Shown: in pieces, positions 8,492 to 16,383 of the stretch
How positions within the stretch are numbered: the first letter of the stretch is position 1
How the letters are laid out: every line of letters begins with the position of its first letter
Assembly (NCBI GenBank): GCA_023231425.1
Contig: JALNVI010000021.1
Span: 1 to 38,223 of the forward strand
Direction of reading: 5' to 3'
Source of the DNA: Desulforhopalus sp.
GTDB lineage: Bacteria > Desulfobacterota > Desulfobulbia > Desulfobulbales > Desulfocapsaceae
Length of the DNA stretch: 38,223 nt
The notes under the pieces: generated by a model
The model's database searches: none
Told to the model about the DNA's origin: nothing
What the model saw: only the letters and a program-made list of their open reading frames with translations
Position numbers and translations under genes: made by a program

Positions 8492-8583
8492 GGAGGGGTG
8501 GCCGAGCGGCTGAAGGCGGTGCTCTCGAAAAGCATTGTGCGGGTCAGACCGCACCGCGGGTTCGAATCCCGCCTCCTCCGCCA
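8492..8583 (+). tRNA. tRNA-Ser (anticodon CGA, reads UCG)
   Basis: A 92-base class II tRNA. The acceptor stem GGAGGGG pairs with CTCCTCC (one G-T). The D-arm is GCCGAGCGGCTGAAGGC. The anticodon stem GTGCT/AGCAT encloses the loop CTCGAAA with anticodon CGA. The long variable arm GTGCGG/CCGCAC is typical of serine tRNA, the T-arm contains GGTTCGAATCC, and the 3' CCA is encoded. It is followed by a terminator. Confidence 0.97.
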
Positions 8584-8610
8584 ATGTGAATGTAAGAGAA
8601 GTTCAATAAA

Positions 8611-8648
8611 AAAAACCCCGAAAGCCAGGACGGCTTTCGGGGTTTTTC
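8611..8648. terminator. Bidirectional terminator between tRNA-Ser and nifB
   Basis: AACCCCGAAAGCC pairs with GGCTTTCGGGGTT across a five-base loop, with a T run on the right and an A run on the left. It ends the tRNA transcript and, in the other direction, could end the nifENB transcript, whose last gene stops at 8726. Confidence 0.88.
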
Positions 8649-8725
8649 TTTACCGCCAGTGTCTAATGAAATCTATTGGCATCTAACGGTATGGGGCAGA
8701 ACAGTTAGACGATTTGCAGAATAAA

Positions 8726-10012
8726 TCAACCACAGCCGGTGCCGGTCCCCAGGCATCCACCGCCATCACAACTCTTTTTGGTTCTTCTCTTCAAGGCCGA
8801 AATTCCTTTGCCCGTGTAGACAGCCTCCAGTCCCGCTTCAATAAAACCGGACATGGTAATCGGGGTGATTCCTGCCCGGGTGAAAACCTCTCTGGGGGAA
8901 ACACCCATGTCGCTCACCATTACCGCACGACAGTCATAGAGCAGCCTTGTCAAAGCCTCCCAGCGTCCCAGACCACCTCCAGGCATGGGTGCCCGACGTT
9001 CCTCGATGAGGGTGTAGCCCTTTTCTTCCTTACCATAGATGAGGAATTTCGTTGTTTCTCCCAGATGCTGATTAACAAGCATTCCTTCCAGGCTGGCCAC
9101 GGCAACATAGGGCCTCACTTTTTGAGGAGCAGCAGGCATGCTGGCACACGTCTTGAGGCATCCAGCCATTTCACCTGACTTATCTTTCCCCAGCAGTCCA
9201 ACAGCGTCCGCGCGACATCGTCTGCAATGACGCATCTGTGGCAGATGTTTTTCGCAGCTGTTTCTCAGCGTATCCATCATCGCCTTATCCGGCTCCACCA
9301 AATCAGCAAAAGGCGTATCTGCACTGGGCAGCAGGGCCATGCAATTAAAGAGATCCACTCCCATTGAGGCCATGACCCGCGCCGTCTCCTCAGCATGATG
9401 CTCATTGACTCCGGGGACAGTGATAAAATTAATTTTGACGGTCACGCCCTTTGATTTCAATTTCTCAATGGCCGCAAACTGGCGGGCCATGAGAAGTTCA
9501 GCCGCCTGGCGATGGCGATAGAGGATGTTGCCATCCCTCACATAGCTGTAGATATTTTTGGTGATCTCGGGATCAACACCATTCATCGTCACCGTAACGT
9601 GGGATACACCGATATCAGCGACCTCGTCTACATAAGGCGCCAGAGCCAGGCCATTCGTGGAAAGACAGAGGATGAGCTCTGGATAATTCTGACGCAGGAG
9701 GTGCATGGTTTGCAGAGTCTCACTGGCATTGGCAAAGGGGTCCCCGGGGCCAGCAATACCTGCCACAGTGATACGGGGTTCGGCAGTCAGCACTTTGTCC
9801 ATATAGACCAGAGCCTGTTCCGGCGTTAAAACAGTAGAGGTAACTCCAGGTCGTGACTCGTTGACACAGTCATATTTTCGGTTGCAATAATTACATTTGA
9901 TATTGCATTTCGGAGCTACCGGCAAATGAACCCGGCCGAATTTACCTTGAACCCCCGCATTGAAACAAGGGTGACGGGAGAGGTCCGGGGATGCGGTTAA
10001 CAAGGTTTCCAT
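8726..10012 (-). CDS. nifB: NifB, FeMo-cofactor precursor synthase with NifX-like C-terminal domain
   Basis: A 428-residue radical-SAM enzyme that fuses two 4Fe-4S clusters with a SAM-derived carbide and a sulfur into NifB-co, the 8-iron core of the nitrogenase cofactor. The radical-SAM motif C-X3-C-X2-C is complete (Cys36, 40, 43 in CNIKCNYCNRKYDC), followed by ESRPGV and AGPGDPFAN. A further cysteine cluster (HCRRCRADAVGLLG) marks the auxiliary cluster region. From about residue 300 a NifX/NafY-type domain follows (VAVASLEGMLVNQHLGET). The tail is Cys/Gly-rich. ATG at 10012 has GGAG six bases upstream; an ATG four codons earlier (10024) has none. It is the last gene of the nifE-nifN-nifB operon, about 110 bases after nifN. 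Confidence 0.97.
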   Translation of the reverse strand: METLLTASPDLSRHPCFNAGVQGKFGRVHLPVAPKCNIKCNYCNRKYDCVNESRPGVTSTVLTPEQALVYMDKVLTAEPRITVAGIAGPGDPFANASETLQTMHLLRQNYPELILCLSTNGLALAPYVDEVADIGVSHVTVTMNGVDPEITKNIYSYVRDGNILYRHRQAAELLMARQFAAIEKLKSKGVTVKINFITVPGVNEHHAEETARVMASMGVDLFNCMALLPSADTPFADLVEPDKAMMDTLRNSCEKHLPQMRHCRRCRADAVGLLGKDKSGEMAGCLKTCASMPAAPQKVRPYVAVASLEGMLVNQHLGETTKFLIYGKEEKGYTLIEERRAPMPGGGLGRWEALTRLLYDCRAVMVSDMGVSPREVFTRAGITPITMSGFIEAGLEAVYTGKGISALKRRTKKSCDGGGCLGTGTGCG

Positions 10013-10120
10013 AATATGCTCCATTATAATTTTTAACGTTTACCTTCTTGAAGATGAGGTCATTTGTAATAAAAATCGTATGCAGAAAGACCTGAGGGAA
10101 AAAGCCTTCTCCCTGAGCCA

Positions 10121-11485
10121 TCACATATACGAATAACCGACCGGTGAATCGCTCTGTTTTTTGGCAATACAGGCATTAACCACCAAATCGAAAAGCTGTT
10201 GAGCCCCCCGGTAACCAATGTGGAGAATACGTTGTCCTCCCATGCGGTCATGGATAGGGAAACCCACCCGAATAATGGGGATAGAAAGCTTTTGCGCCAG
10301 AGGATATCCCTTGGAATGCCCCACCAGAAGATCAGGGGCAAGCTCTTCCGCCATCTCACTGATCTCATAGAAATCCATTCCTTCATGCACCTGGGGCTGC
10401 TCAGGCAACACATCAGCGGTTACCTGCTGAATCATCTCGGCCAGCTTGCCGCTTTTGCCACCCGAGGCACAGAGGACGGGCATAACACCAATCTCAGCCA
10501 GGAAGGCAGTCAGGCCAACCACGAGATCTTCCTCGCCATAGACAATAGCTTTTTTCCCGTAGATATATTTGTGGCTGTCCACATAAGCATCCACCAGACG
10601 CCCCCGTTCTGCCTGATGCTTTTCAGGGATGGGCAAACCACTCAACCGACTCAGGCAGTCAAAAAAATTATCGGTTGCACTGATCCCCATGGGTATTGGC
10701 ATTCTGGTATTTTCCACACCAAACTTTTCAGCCAGCAGGACACCACTGCTGTCTTTGCCCATGGTGTGACCAAATTCAATACTCCCCACACTGTTGTTCA
10801 TGGCAGCAATGGCTGAAATTGGTGTGCCCCCAGGCTGTATCTTCTCATAAACCTCGGCAGCTGCGCCGTCCATGGTATCTGAGATATCCGGCAGGATCGT
10901 CGCTTTCAGAGGAAAATCAGCTGCAATTTCCTTGAGATAGCGAATATCTGCCGGAGAGACAAAACCTGGCAGGATGTTTATTACCCCACTGCCCATATCC
11001 TGCTCTCCATCTCTTCCGGCCAGAGCCTTAACAACAGAAGTGACGGCATTATGAAAACCTTCCATGTGGGTTCCGCTGTAGCTTGGTGTACTCACATGAA
11101 TCATGATCGGTTTTTCCCCCTGCACCTCTTTGTCGTATTCGCAAAGCAGTGACTTCACGTCATCCCCAATGGTCTCGGTAAGACAGGTGGTGGCAATACC
11201 GATAAGCTGCGGCCGATATTTTTGGGTCACATTCATCAGACCCAGCTTGAGATTCGCACCACCACCGTAGATTGCATGTTTTTCAGACAGAGATGAGGAG
11301 GCGATGTCAATGGGCTCGTTGTAATGACTGATGATATAGCGCCGCATGTATGTGGCACAGCCCTGAGATCCATGCAGATAGGGAACCGCACCCTCAATTC
11401 CCTTGAATGCAAGAGACGCGCCCAATGGGGTACAAAGCTTACAGGCGTTAGTGGTAGAGATATAATTGGGAGGATTTTTTGACAT
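10121..11485 (-). CDS. nifN: NifN, cofactor assembly scaffold subunit
   Basis: A 454-residue NifK paralogue that forms the NifEN complex, where NifB-co matures to FeMo-co by gaining molybdenum and homocitrate. The visible NifK-like cysteines are ACKLCTPLGA (about residues 14-17), GSQGC (43) and TTCLTETIGDD. The protein ends near VGYSYM, shorter than NifK. The start at 11485 (MSKNPPNYIS) lies eight bases after the nifE stop. An upstream in-frame start would overlap nifE by 28 codons and is less likely. Confidence 0.96.
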   Translation of the reverse strand: MSKNPPNYISTTNACKLCTPLGASLAFKGIEGAVPYLHGSQGCATYMRRYIISHYNEPIDIASSSLSEKHAIYGGGANLKLGLMNVTQKYRPQLIGIATTCLTETIGDDVKSLLCEYDKEVQGEKPIMIHVSTPSYSGTHMEGFHNAVTSVVKALAGRDGEQDMGSGVINILPGFVSPADIRYLKEIAADFPLKATILPDISDTMDGAAAEVYEKIQPGGTPISAIAAMNNSVGSIEFGHTMGKDSSGVLLAEKFGVENTRMPIPMGISATDNFFDCLSRLSGLPIPEKHQAERGRLVDAYVDSHKYIYGKKAIVYGEEDLVVGLTAFLAEIGVMPVLCASGGKSGKLAEMIQQVTADVLPEQPQVHEGMDFYEISEMAEELAPDLLVGHSKGYPLAQKLSIPIIRVGFPIHDRMGGQRILHIGYRGAQQLFDLVVNACIAKKQSDSPVGYSYM

Positions 11486-11493
11486 GATTTCTC

Positions 11494-12876
11494 TCACTCG
11501 TTGGGGTTGGCAATCGTAATATTGGACTTTTTCCCTCGGCTGGCACCATTTTGGTACGTGAATCGCCACACCGGACTCATGACTGAGGAATAGACTTCTT
11601 GAGCAAAATTGAGCATGCCCGAGAATCCCGCCAGGATCTCCTTGCGTTCGTGGTTATGATCGCAAAATCCAACCCCCAGTTTATAGGCAATGGGCCGTTC
11701 TTTCACACCGCCAACAAAGAGGTCGACCTTTTGTTCCTCGAGGAAACTGGTAAGTTCCAGAGGATTGGCATCATCAACGATAATAGTGCCGGGATCGGTG
11801 ATCTCAGCAAGCTCCCGATACTCCTGTTCAGTACCGGTCTGGCTGCCAACCATCACCACGTTCATACCAATCAGCCGTAAAGTCTTGACCAGAGAGAACG
11901 CCTTAAAGGAACCTCCCACGTAGATAGCTGCTTTCTTCCCCTGCAATGCCTTTTTGTAAAAAGCCAGTTTGGGGAGCAGTTTCTCCAGCTCTTCTTTCAC
12001 CAGCTGCCTGGTCTTTTCCATGATCTCCGGATTTTTGAAATGTTCGGCCACGTCATAAAGAGCCTGTGCCATATCTTCAATTCCGAAATAGGAGACATGA
12101 AAGAAAGGAACTCCATATTTATCTTCCATGATCTGCGCCAATTCCATAGTTGCCCCCGAGCACTGCACAACGTTCAGGGCTGCACCGTGGCACCGCTGGA
12201 GATCAGCCACTCGCCCGTCTCCAGTAATATTGGCCACAACCTCCACTCCCATACGCTCAAAGTATTCACGGATTAACCAGATCTCTCCAGCGAGGTTGAA
12301 ATCCCCCAGGATATTAATGGAATAGGGGGAAATACCTGTCGTATCTCCAGTACCAATGAGCTGGTCCATGGCATTGCAGGCAGCGGTATATCCGGCCCGC
12401 TTATTACCCATGAAGCCCTCAGACTTGACTGGAATCACCGGGATATTTGTTTTACTTGAAACCTCTCTGCACACCGCATCCACATCATCGCCAATGATAC
12501 CCACGATGCATGTGGAGTAGACAAAAGCAGCCTTGGGACTATGTCGTTCAATGAGTTCATACAGGGCCCGTTTCAATTTCTTTTCGCCGCCGAAAATAAC
12601 ATCCAGCTCCTGCAGATCCGTTGAAAAAGAGAGACGATGCAGCTCCGGCCCCGAAGACAGTGCCCCGCGGATATCCCAGGTATATACGGCACAGCCGATA
12701 GGCCCATGTACAAGGTGTATTGCATCGGCGATGGGATAGAGGACAACCCGTGAGCCACAAAACACACAGGCGCGCTGGCTTACCGCCCCCGCCAGAGAAT
12801 CCTGGTCACAGGACAAAGCAAAAGGCTCTTTTCCAGTGCGATAAATTTGTTTTTCTCGGTCTTTCAATAATTCCAT
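11494..12876 (-). CDS. nifE: NifE, cofactor assembly scaffold subunit
   Basis: A 460-residue NifD paralogue and partner of NifN. Cluster-binding cysteines sit at Cys37 (RACVFCGSRVV), Cys62 (GPIGC) and Cys123 (STCIVGIIGDD). A further cysteine, in LNVVQCSGATMEL, occupies the position of the NifD cofactor ligand. The ATG at 12876 has AAGGAGGAGT at good spacing. It is the first gene of the nifENB operon and sits behind a near-consensus sigma-54 promoter (12911-12926) and a perfect NifA site (13026-13041), so it should be induced with the structural genes under nitrogen limitation. Confidence 0.97.
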   Translation of the reverse strand: MELLKDREKQIYRTGKEPFALSCDQDSLAGAVSQRACVFCGSRVVLYPIADAIHLVHGPIGCAVYTWDIRGALSSGPELHRLSFSTDLQELDVIFGGEKKLKRALYELIERHSPKAAFVYSTCIVGIIGDDVDAVCREVSSKTNIPVIPVKSEGFMGNKRAGYTAACNAMDQLIGTGDTTGISPYSINILGDFNLAGEIWLIREYFERMGVEVVANITGDGRVADLQRCHGAALNVVQCSGATMELAQIMEDKYGVPFFHVSYFGIEDMAQALYDVAEHFKNPEIMEKTRQLVKEELEKLLPKLAFYKKALQGKKAAIYVGGSFKAFSLVKTLRLIGMNVVMVGSQTGTEQEYRELAEITDPGTIIVDDANPLELTSFLEEQKVDLFVGGVKERPIAYKLGVGFCDHNHERKEILAGFSGMLNFAQEVYSSVMSPVWRFTYQNGASRGKKSNITIANPNE

Positions 12877-12910
12877 GCTCACTCCTCCTTGTTGGTTTAA
12901 CAAAGACGAT

Positions 12911-12926
12911 TGCAACCATCGTGCCT
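12911..12926 (-). promoter_or_regulatory. Sigma-54 (-24/-12) promoter of nifENB
   Basis: On the minus strand the sequence reads AGGCACGATGGTTGCA, matching 15 of 16 positions of the sigma-54 consensus TGGCACGRNNNTTGCW, with the invariant GG and GC at the right spacing. The predicted start is about 12900, giving a 24-base leader with the nifE ribosome binding site. Confidence 0.85.
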
Positions 12927-13025
12927 GAAATAATTTATCTATTTTTTACCTATTATTCCAAATAGATAGATGGGAAAAAGAAATTAGAAATTACAAAAAT
13001 GAATGGGAATGGATGCGACAGGAAG

Positions 13026-13041
13026 TGTCGTGAAGTTTACA
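13026..13041. promoter_or_regulatory. NifA upstream activator site for nifENB
   Basis: TGTCGTGAAGTTTACA is a perfect TGT-N10-ACA NifA site, 100 bases upstream of the -24 element of the nifE promoter, which is the normal distance for looping activation. Confidence 0.8.
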
Positions 13042-13485
13042 TAATTGAAGCAATCACTCTCTTTTGTCATGAAGGGAGAAGGAACCGGTAGCCTCTTTTT
13101 CCATGTATGGAGAGGGTTTATTGATCTTTTCACAGATTATGGTGGTGGCTGTCTGGCCGGGAAAACGCAGAGCAGTCAGGCGACTCAGGGCAGTACCGGG
13201 CGTTGATTGCAGGCATTGAAGAGAGTGCTGAGGGGGGGGGCATTGGGGAGTGTTAAGGCGCAAAGCACCCTTGGAAAATCGAAGAGAAATGAATACTGAT
13301 ACGAGTAGAAAAGTGACGGATATGCAGACAGGCAACGGAGCTATTACCAAGGCCGCCAGGAGCCTGCCGAAGAATTGATCCTTCCCCGACAGACCCCTGG
13401 CAGAAACCTTTGTTTTGTGGACACCGGCTGTAAACGGAAGAAGGCTCTTCAACGTCCCATTATGGGCACCCCTATGTCACTCCTG
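13042..13485. other. Intergenic region between sixA-like gene and nifE promoter
   Basis: About 440 bases. A minus-strand frame (13054-13452) could encode a 132-residue protein with one hydrophobic segment, but it lacks a ribosome binding site and any family resemblance. A run of nine G at 13232-13240 lies inside that frame. I treat the region as noncoding. Confidence 0.45.
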
Positions 13486-13947
13486 TCAACTGATATGAGG
13501 CATCAAACTCCACTTGATAAACCATGGATCACCGTCACTCCGTTGATCCAGGCAGACAATACCGGCGTTCTGAAATTTAAAAACAGTAAGATCAGTTGAA
13601 CCGGCCACCAGATAAGAGGTCAATTTTTCCATGAAAGGCAGATGCCCCACGTACATACTGTTGTCCGTACGGGTCAAAGTTGCGGCAAATGCCTTCACAT
13701 CATCCAGGGGTTTGATCCCTGCTATTTGCTGGATATCTTTGTCAGCCTGCAACGCGGCAGAGAAAAGCTCAGCGGTTTGGGCTGCTCTTTTTTTCTCGCT
13801 GTGAAAAATAGTCCCCACCGGCACCTGATACCCTTTTGCTGCCTGAGCAATTACTTTCACCCCATTGATGCCGGTTTTCGTCAGACCCTGTTCCGGATCC
13901 TGATCTTTACTGGCAGACAGACCATGTTGAACGAGGTAAAGCGCCAT
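13486..13947 (-). CDS. SixA-like phosphohistidine phosphatase
   Basis: A 153-residue histidine-phosphatase-superfamily protein. SixA proteins remove phosphate from histidine residues of phosphotransfer proteins. The N-terminus MALYLVQHGLSASKDQDPEQGLTKTG carries the catalytic His in QHG; the usual preceding Arg is Gln here. The second conserved His is in YVGHLPFMEKL, and the SEKKRAAQTA segment matches the family's S-x-x-x-R-A-x-Q-T-A. The ATG at 13947 has AGGAGGA upstream. It lies alone between the two large nif operons, in the same direction, with no sigma-54 promoter of its own visible, so a nif role is only positional. Confidence 0.85.
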   Translation of the reverse strand: MALYLVQHGLSASKDQDPEQGLTKTGINGVKVIAQAAKGYQVPVGTIFHSEKKRAAQTAELFSAALQADKDIQQIAGIKPLDDVKAFAATLTRTDNSMYVGHLPFMEKLTSYLVAGSTDLTVFKFQNAGIVCLDQRSDGDPWFIKWSLMPHIS

Positions 13948-14412
13948 GATTCCTCCTGAAAAAGAATGTATCGTCTGTAATCCCAATCAATTCCTGAGAC
14001 ACACTCAAAATGAGTTTCCCATACCGTTCTCAGTTCGTCTGAGCAGATTGTCAGAAACGAGAGACTGGGAACAGTTGAGCCAGCATTAAAATAATACGTG
14101 GAAGTAAAAATGAAAAGTCCAGGAGTGTGTCAGAGAATTGCTATTTTGGTTCAGTTCAAGGCATTGGCAAGAAATTAAGCGGAGCCATATAGTTAATATT
14201 TCGAGCATTAATTTTTCGCCAATAACACAGAAATGGGACAAAAGAGATTTCTCCGACAGGCTCCTATGAGGATTTTTGCTTCTTTCACTCTTTTTTCAGA
14301 AAATAATTTGGGGCTGTCGCGGCGCACCCGGTTCTAAGAGAGATCCCGGTTTACAACAACAAAGGTGATTACGCTCTCACACCCAATCACCTTTGCCCAT
14401 AACCAGGGTCCC
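13948..14412. other. Intergenic region between Nif11 gene and sixA-like gene
   Basis: About 465 bases without a credible coding frame. It holds the hairpin at 14360-14395 near the end of the long nif operon. I found no sigma-54 promoter or TGT-N10-ACA site in it. Confidence 0.45.
14360..14395 (-). terminator. Hairpin downstream of the nifHDK operon
   Basis: CAAAGGTGATT pairs perfectly with AATCACCTTTG (11 bp, 14-base loop), 17 bases after the stop of the last gene of the leftward operon. The following bases are GT-rich and not a pure T run, so it may be a terminator or a 3' end-protecting hairpin. Confidence 0.55.
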
Positions 14413-14634
14413 TTATGCCCACCAGATTGATCGCTTGGCCGGATTCCCGTTTTTTTCAAAAACATCACCGGACGCCTTCAAAACGGCATCAAGCTCTTCT
14501 ATGGTAAAGTCATAGCCGTCAGCTGCGGCAAGGACGATAAATTCTTCTCTGGTGGCCGGGACATCATATTTGGCGCGCAAATGTTTGTCCTCGCCACCTG
14601 CAATCAAGAGTGCTTCAACTTTTTCTTTAGACAT
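14413..14634 (-). CDS. Nif11 domain protein
   Basis: A 73-residue protein matching the Nif11 domain: MSKEKVEALL, then ED-HLRAKYD, REEFIVLAAADGYDFTIEELDAVL. Nif11 domains occur as small proteins in nif clusters, where their role is unknown, and as leader regions of ribosomal peptide (nitrile-hydratase/Nif11) precursors. Here the domain fills almost the whole chain, leaving a short tail NPAKRSIWWA with no Gly-Gly site and no Cys-rich core. No modifying enzyme is nearby, so a free-standing nif-linked protein is more likely than a peptide precursor. The ATG at 14634 is chosen for AAGGAG six bases upstream. It is the last gene of the long nif operon. Confidence 0.87.
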   Translation of the reverse strand: MSKEKVEALLIAGGEDKHLRAKYDVPATREEFIVLAAADGYDFTIEELDAVLKASGDVFEKNGNPAKRSIWWA

Positions 14635-14644
14635 TCGTATCTCC

Positions 14645-14962
14645 TTACGTTGCAAAATCTTTTTTTGATAAAAATTCAATACGGACATTTTCTTTATCTG
14701 CCTGACTTAACTTATAATATTTGCCTCTATTGAAGACCATGCCGCGTTCCTTCGCCTGCTGTTGCAACAGGGAAAAGACAACCTCCAGTTCATCCTCCGC
14801 AGCCTCTTCATTGACATGGATCAAGACCTCCTGCTGTGCATCAACAAACTGGAGCAGGAAACCGTTGTGTTCCAGAAAAACCAGATCGTCATAGGCATAA
14901 GAGATTCCCATTCCCGCAGATTCAACAATCTCCTTTACAATACCCAATGGTCTGAGTGTCAT
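14645..14962 (-). CDS. Hypothetical protein in nif operon
   Basis: A 105-residue soluble protein that I do not recognise. It begins MTLRPLGIVKEIVESAG and contains alternating hydrophobic strands (DDLVFLEHNGFLLQFVD, EVLIHVN) followed by a helix (LEVVFSLLQQQAKERG), an alpha/beta pattern with no cysteine. Its ATG overlaps the stop of the HEPN-like gene as ATGA, with AGGAGGG upstream, so the two are translationally coupled and may interact. The Nif11 gene follows ten bases after its stop. Confidence 0.75.
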   Translation of the reverse strand: MTLRPLGIVKEIVESAGMGISYAYDDLVFLEHNGFLLQFVDAQQEVLIHVNEEAAEDELEVVFSLLQQQAKERGMVFNRGKYYKLSQADKENVRIEFLSKKDFAT

Positions 14963-15426
14963 TTAATTTTCCCTCCTGTTGTTTTGTACACCAGCTTTTG
15001 CATCCTCACTGCCAGATGAAGCATACCTGGAATTTGTTCCCTGGAAGGAGGGACGATATTATAGGTATCCACGTCACATATTTCCTGGTAACGATCGAGA
15101 TCAAGGAGAGCGTCTTTCAAGTCCCCCATGGCGCCAGGGAAAGCCTCTTCCATGGATTCCACAAGGTCTCCCATGGTATGATTATAAGGCAGGGCTCCAC
15201 GCTGCATAAGAGCAGCCATTACAAATTTTTCAATGGCCATGGCAACAACATTATAAAGAATCTCCGGGGTAAAGGCCTTTCTATGCTTCGCCTCTGCACC
15301 AAGACCTGTTCGTAAATAAGCATCCCCATCGTGAAGGAACTCCTCCCACCCATCAATGGGTGGAACCTTCTTGATATCACCAAATCCTACCAGGGAAGAA
15401 ACTGTGTGAATATCTGCTGGAAGCAT
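14959..15426 (-). CDS. HEPN-like domain protein in nif operon
   Basis: A 155-residue helical protein. The segment AIEKFVMAALMQRGALPYNH followed by TMGDLVESMEEAFP has the layout of HEPN domains of the PF05168 type (E-K---A-L---G-----H---L). It is followed by LDLDRYQEICDV and a late helix HLAVRMQKLV, as in that family. HEPN proteins are often nucleotidyltransferase partners or ribonucleases. The late R-X4-6-H ribonuclease motif of active members is not evident, and no nucleotidyltransferase is next to it. Its role in nitrogen fixation is unknown. It is coupled by ATGA overlap to the following gene. The family call is from pattern only. Confidence 0.65.
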   Translation of the reverse strand: MLPADIHTVSSLVGFGDIKKVPPIDGWEEFLHDGDAYLRTGLGAEAKHRKAFTPEILYNVVAMAIEKFVMAALMQRGALPYNHTMGDLVESMEEAFPGAMGDLKDALLDLDRYQEICDVDTYNIVPPSREQIPGMLHLAVRMQKLVYKTTGGKIK

Positions 15427-15458
15427 AATCTTTACCCCTCTCTTGTATTACGAATTGA

Positions 15459-15911
15459 TCAACGTTTACACAGACAAACAAGGTTAGTATTCTTCCAGAA
15501 CTGCTTATTATAAAATTTAAGGCCAGCCACATTCGACCGGTCGGCAAGAAGCTGGAAACGCACTATCTTCATCTCTCTGGCCCAATTTTCCAAGGCCTTC
15601 AGTAGATCTGTACCAATACCCCTGCCCCGCCACTGTTCATCGACCACCACATCTTCAACCAGCAGTGAAAAAGCACCCTCTGCCGTAGAAACCATGGACT
15701 GGCCGGAGCACATGCCGATCACCCGACTCTCCACTTCGGCAACCAGGAGAACCGCACCAGCATGGTCAAGCATTATCTCCAGCCCCCGGCGCTGACGGAC
15801 TGCATCAAAGTCAAAATCCTCTTCAATCGAAAAGAGCTGCTTCAACAATCCCGTCAAAGCGTCAAGATCGGCACTCTCAGCCCGACGAATATGAATACTT
15901 TCAGAAGACAC
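15459..15911 (-). CDS. GNAT-family N-acetyltransferase in nif operon
   Basis: A 150-residue acetyltransferase. The acetyl-CoA-binding signature is clear: LLVEDVVVDEQWRGRGIGTDLL (R-G-x-G-I-G), followed by ALENWAREM and the C-terminal LLADRSNVAGLKFYNKQ. The acceptor substrate cannot be read from the sequence. The likely start is GTG at 15911, preceded by AAGGAG at four bases; another GTG at 15926 has no site. It is the second gene after the ferredoxin-like gene and 32 bases before the HEPN-like gene, within the same operon. Confidence 0.85.
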   Translation of the reverse strand: MSSESIHIRRAESADLDALTGLLKQLFSIEEDFDFDAVRQRRGLEIMLDHAGAVLLVAEVESRVIGMCSGQSMVSTAEGAFSLLVEDVVVDEQWRGRGIGTDLLKALENWAREMKIVRFQLLADRSNVAGLKFYNKQFWKNTNLVCLCKR

Positions 15912-16018
15912 TCTGCTCCTTGACACTTAAGGTTCGAATGGAACTGATTGAGCCCGGTTATAAGAACTGTTGTTGATTACCGGCTTTTTTGAACACATCC
16001 CCAGGAACAGACAAAACC

Positions 16019-16321
16019 TCAGGAAATCAGATACTCAGCCGCAGGTTCGCCATCTTCGAGGCCATCAAGGATGGCATCAATGGCATCCTCACTGTCGACG
16101 CCCTTAAACCACCAGTTTTCCGGCTGGATAACCATTATGGGACCTCTGTCGCACTGTTTAAGGCAGGTGGTCGCGGTCACGATACAGTCCAGACCTCGAT
16201 CCAACGCCTCCTCTTCGATATATTGCAGAAAACCCTCGGTAGCTTTATGACAAATGCCCTTCTTATCCCCAGCCACTCGAAACGATTGACAGACAAGAAT
16301 CATTCTCTCTGGGATAGCCAT
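16019..16321 (-). CDS. Thioredoxin-like [2Fe-2S] ferredoxin
   Basis: A 100-residue ferredoxin of the thioredoxin-fold 2Fe-2S family. The four cluster ligands are visible as C-X12-C near the N-terminus (CQSFRVAGDKKGIC) and C-X3-C in TTCLKQCDRGPIM. Such proteins occur in many diazotroph nif clusters, where electron delivery to nitrogenase or to cofactor assembly is assumed. The ATG at 16321 has GAGGAG at good spacing. It follows the NifB-like gene, so supply of electrons or a cluster to that protein is possible, but this is inferred from position alone. Confidence 0.88.
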   Translation of the reverse strand: MAIPERMILVCQSFRVAGDKKGICHKATEGFLQYIEEEALDRGLDCIVTATTCLKQCDRGPIMVIQPENWWFKGVDSEDAIDAILDGLEDGEPAAEYLIS

Positions 16322-16383
16322 TGTTCTTCTCCTCTCATATTGTGACAGCTCACCAGGGATCTGATCCCCGAGAAACCATTCGT

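Noticed and set aside
8294..8686. Plus-strand 130-codon frame across the tRNA-Ser gene
   Set aside because: It runs through the tRNA and its terminator and has no family resemblance.
13054..13452. Minus-strand 132-codon frame with one hydrophobic segment
   Set aside because: No ribosome binding site, no recognisable domain, and it contains the G9 tract; kept as noncoding.
14959..15426. R-X6-H in RGALPYNH as an active HEPN ribonuclease motif
   Set aside because: In this HEPN type the H at that place belongs to a structural G-x-x-x-x-H segment; the catalytic motif usually lies later and is not evident.
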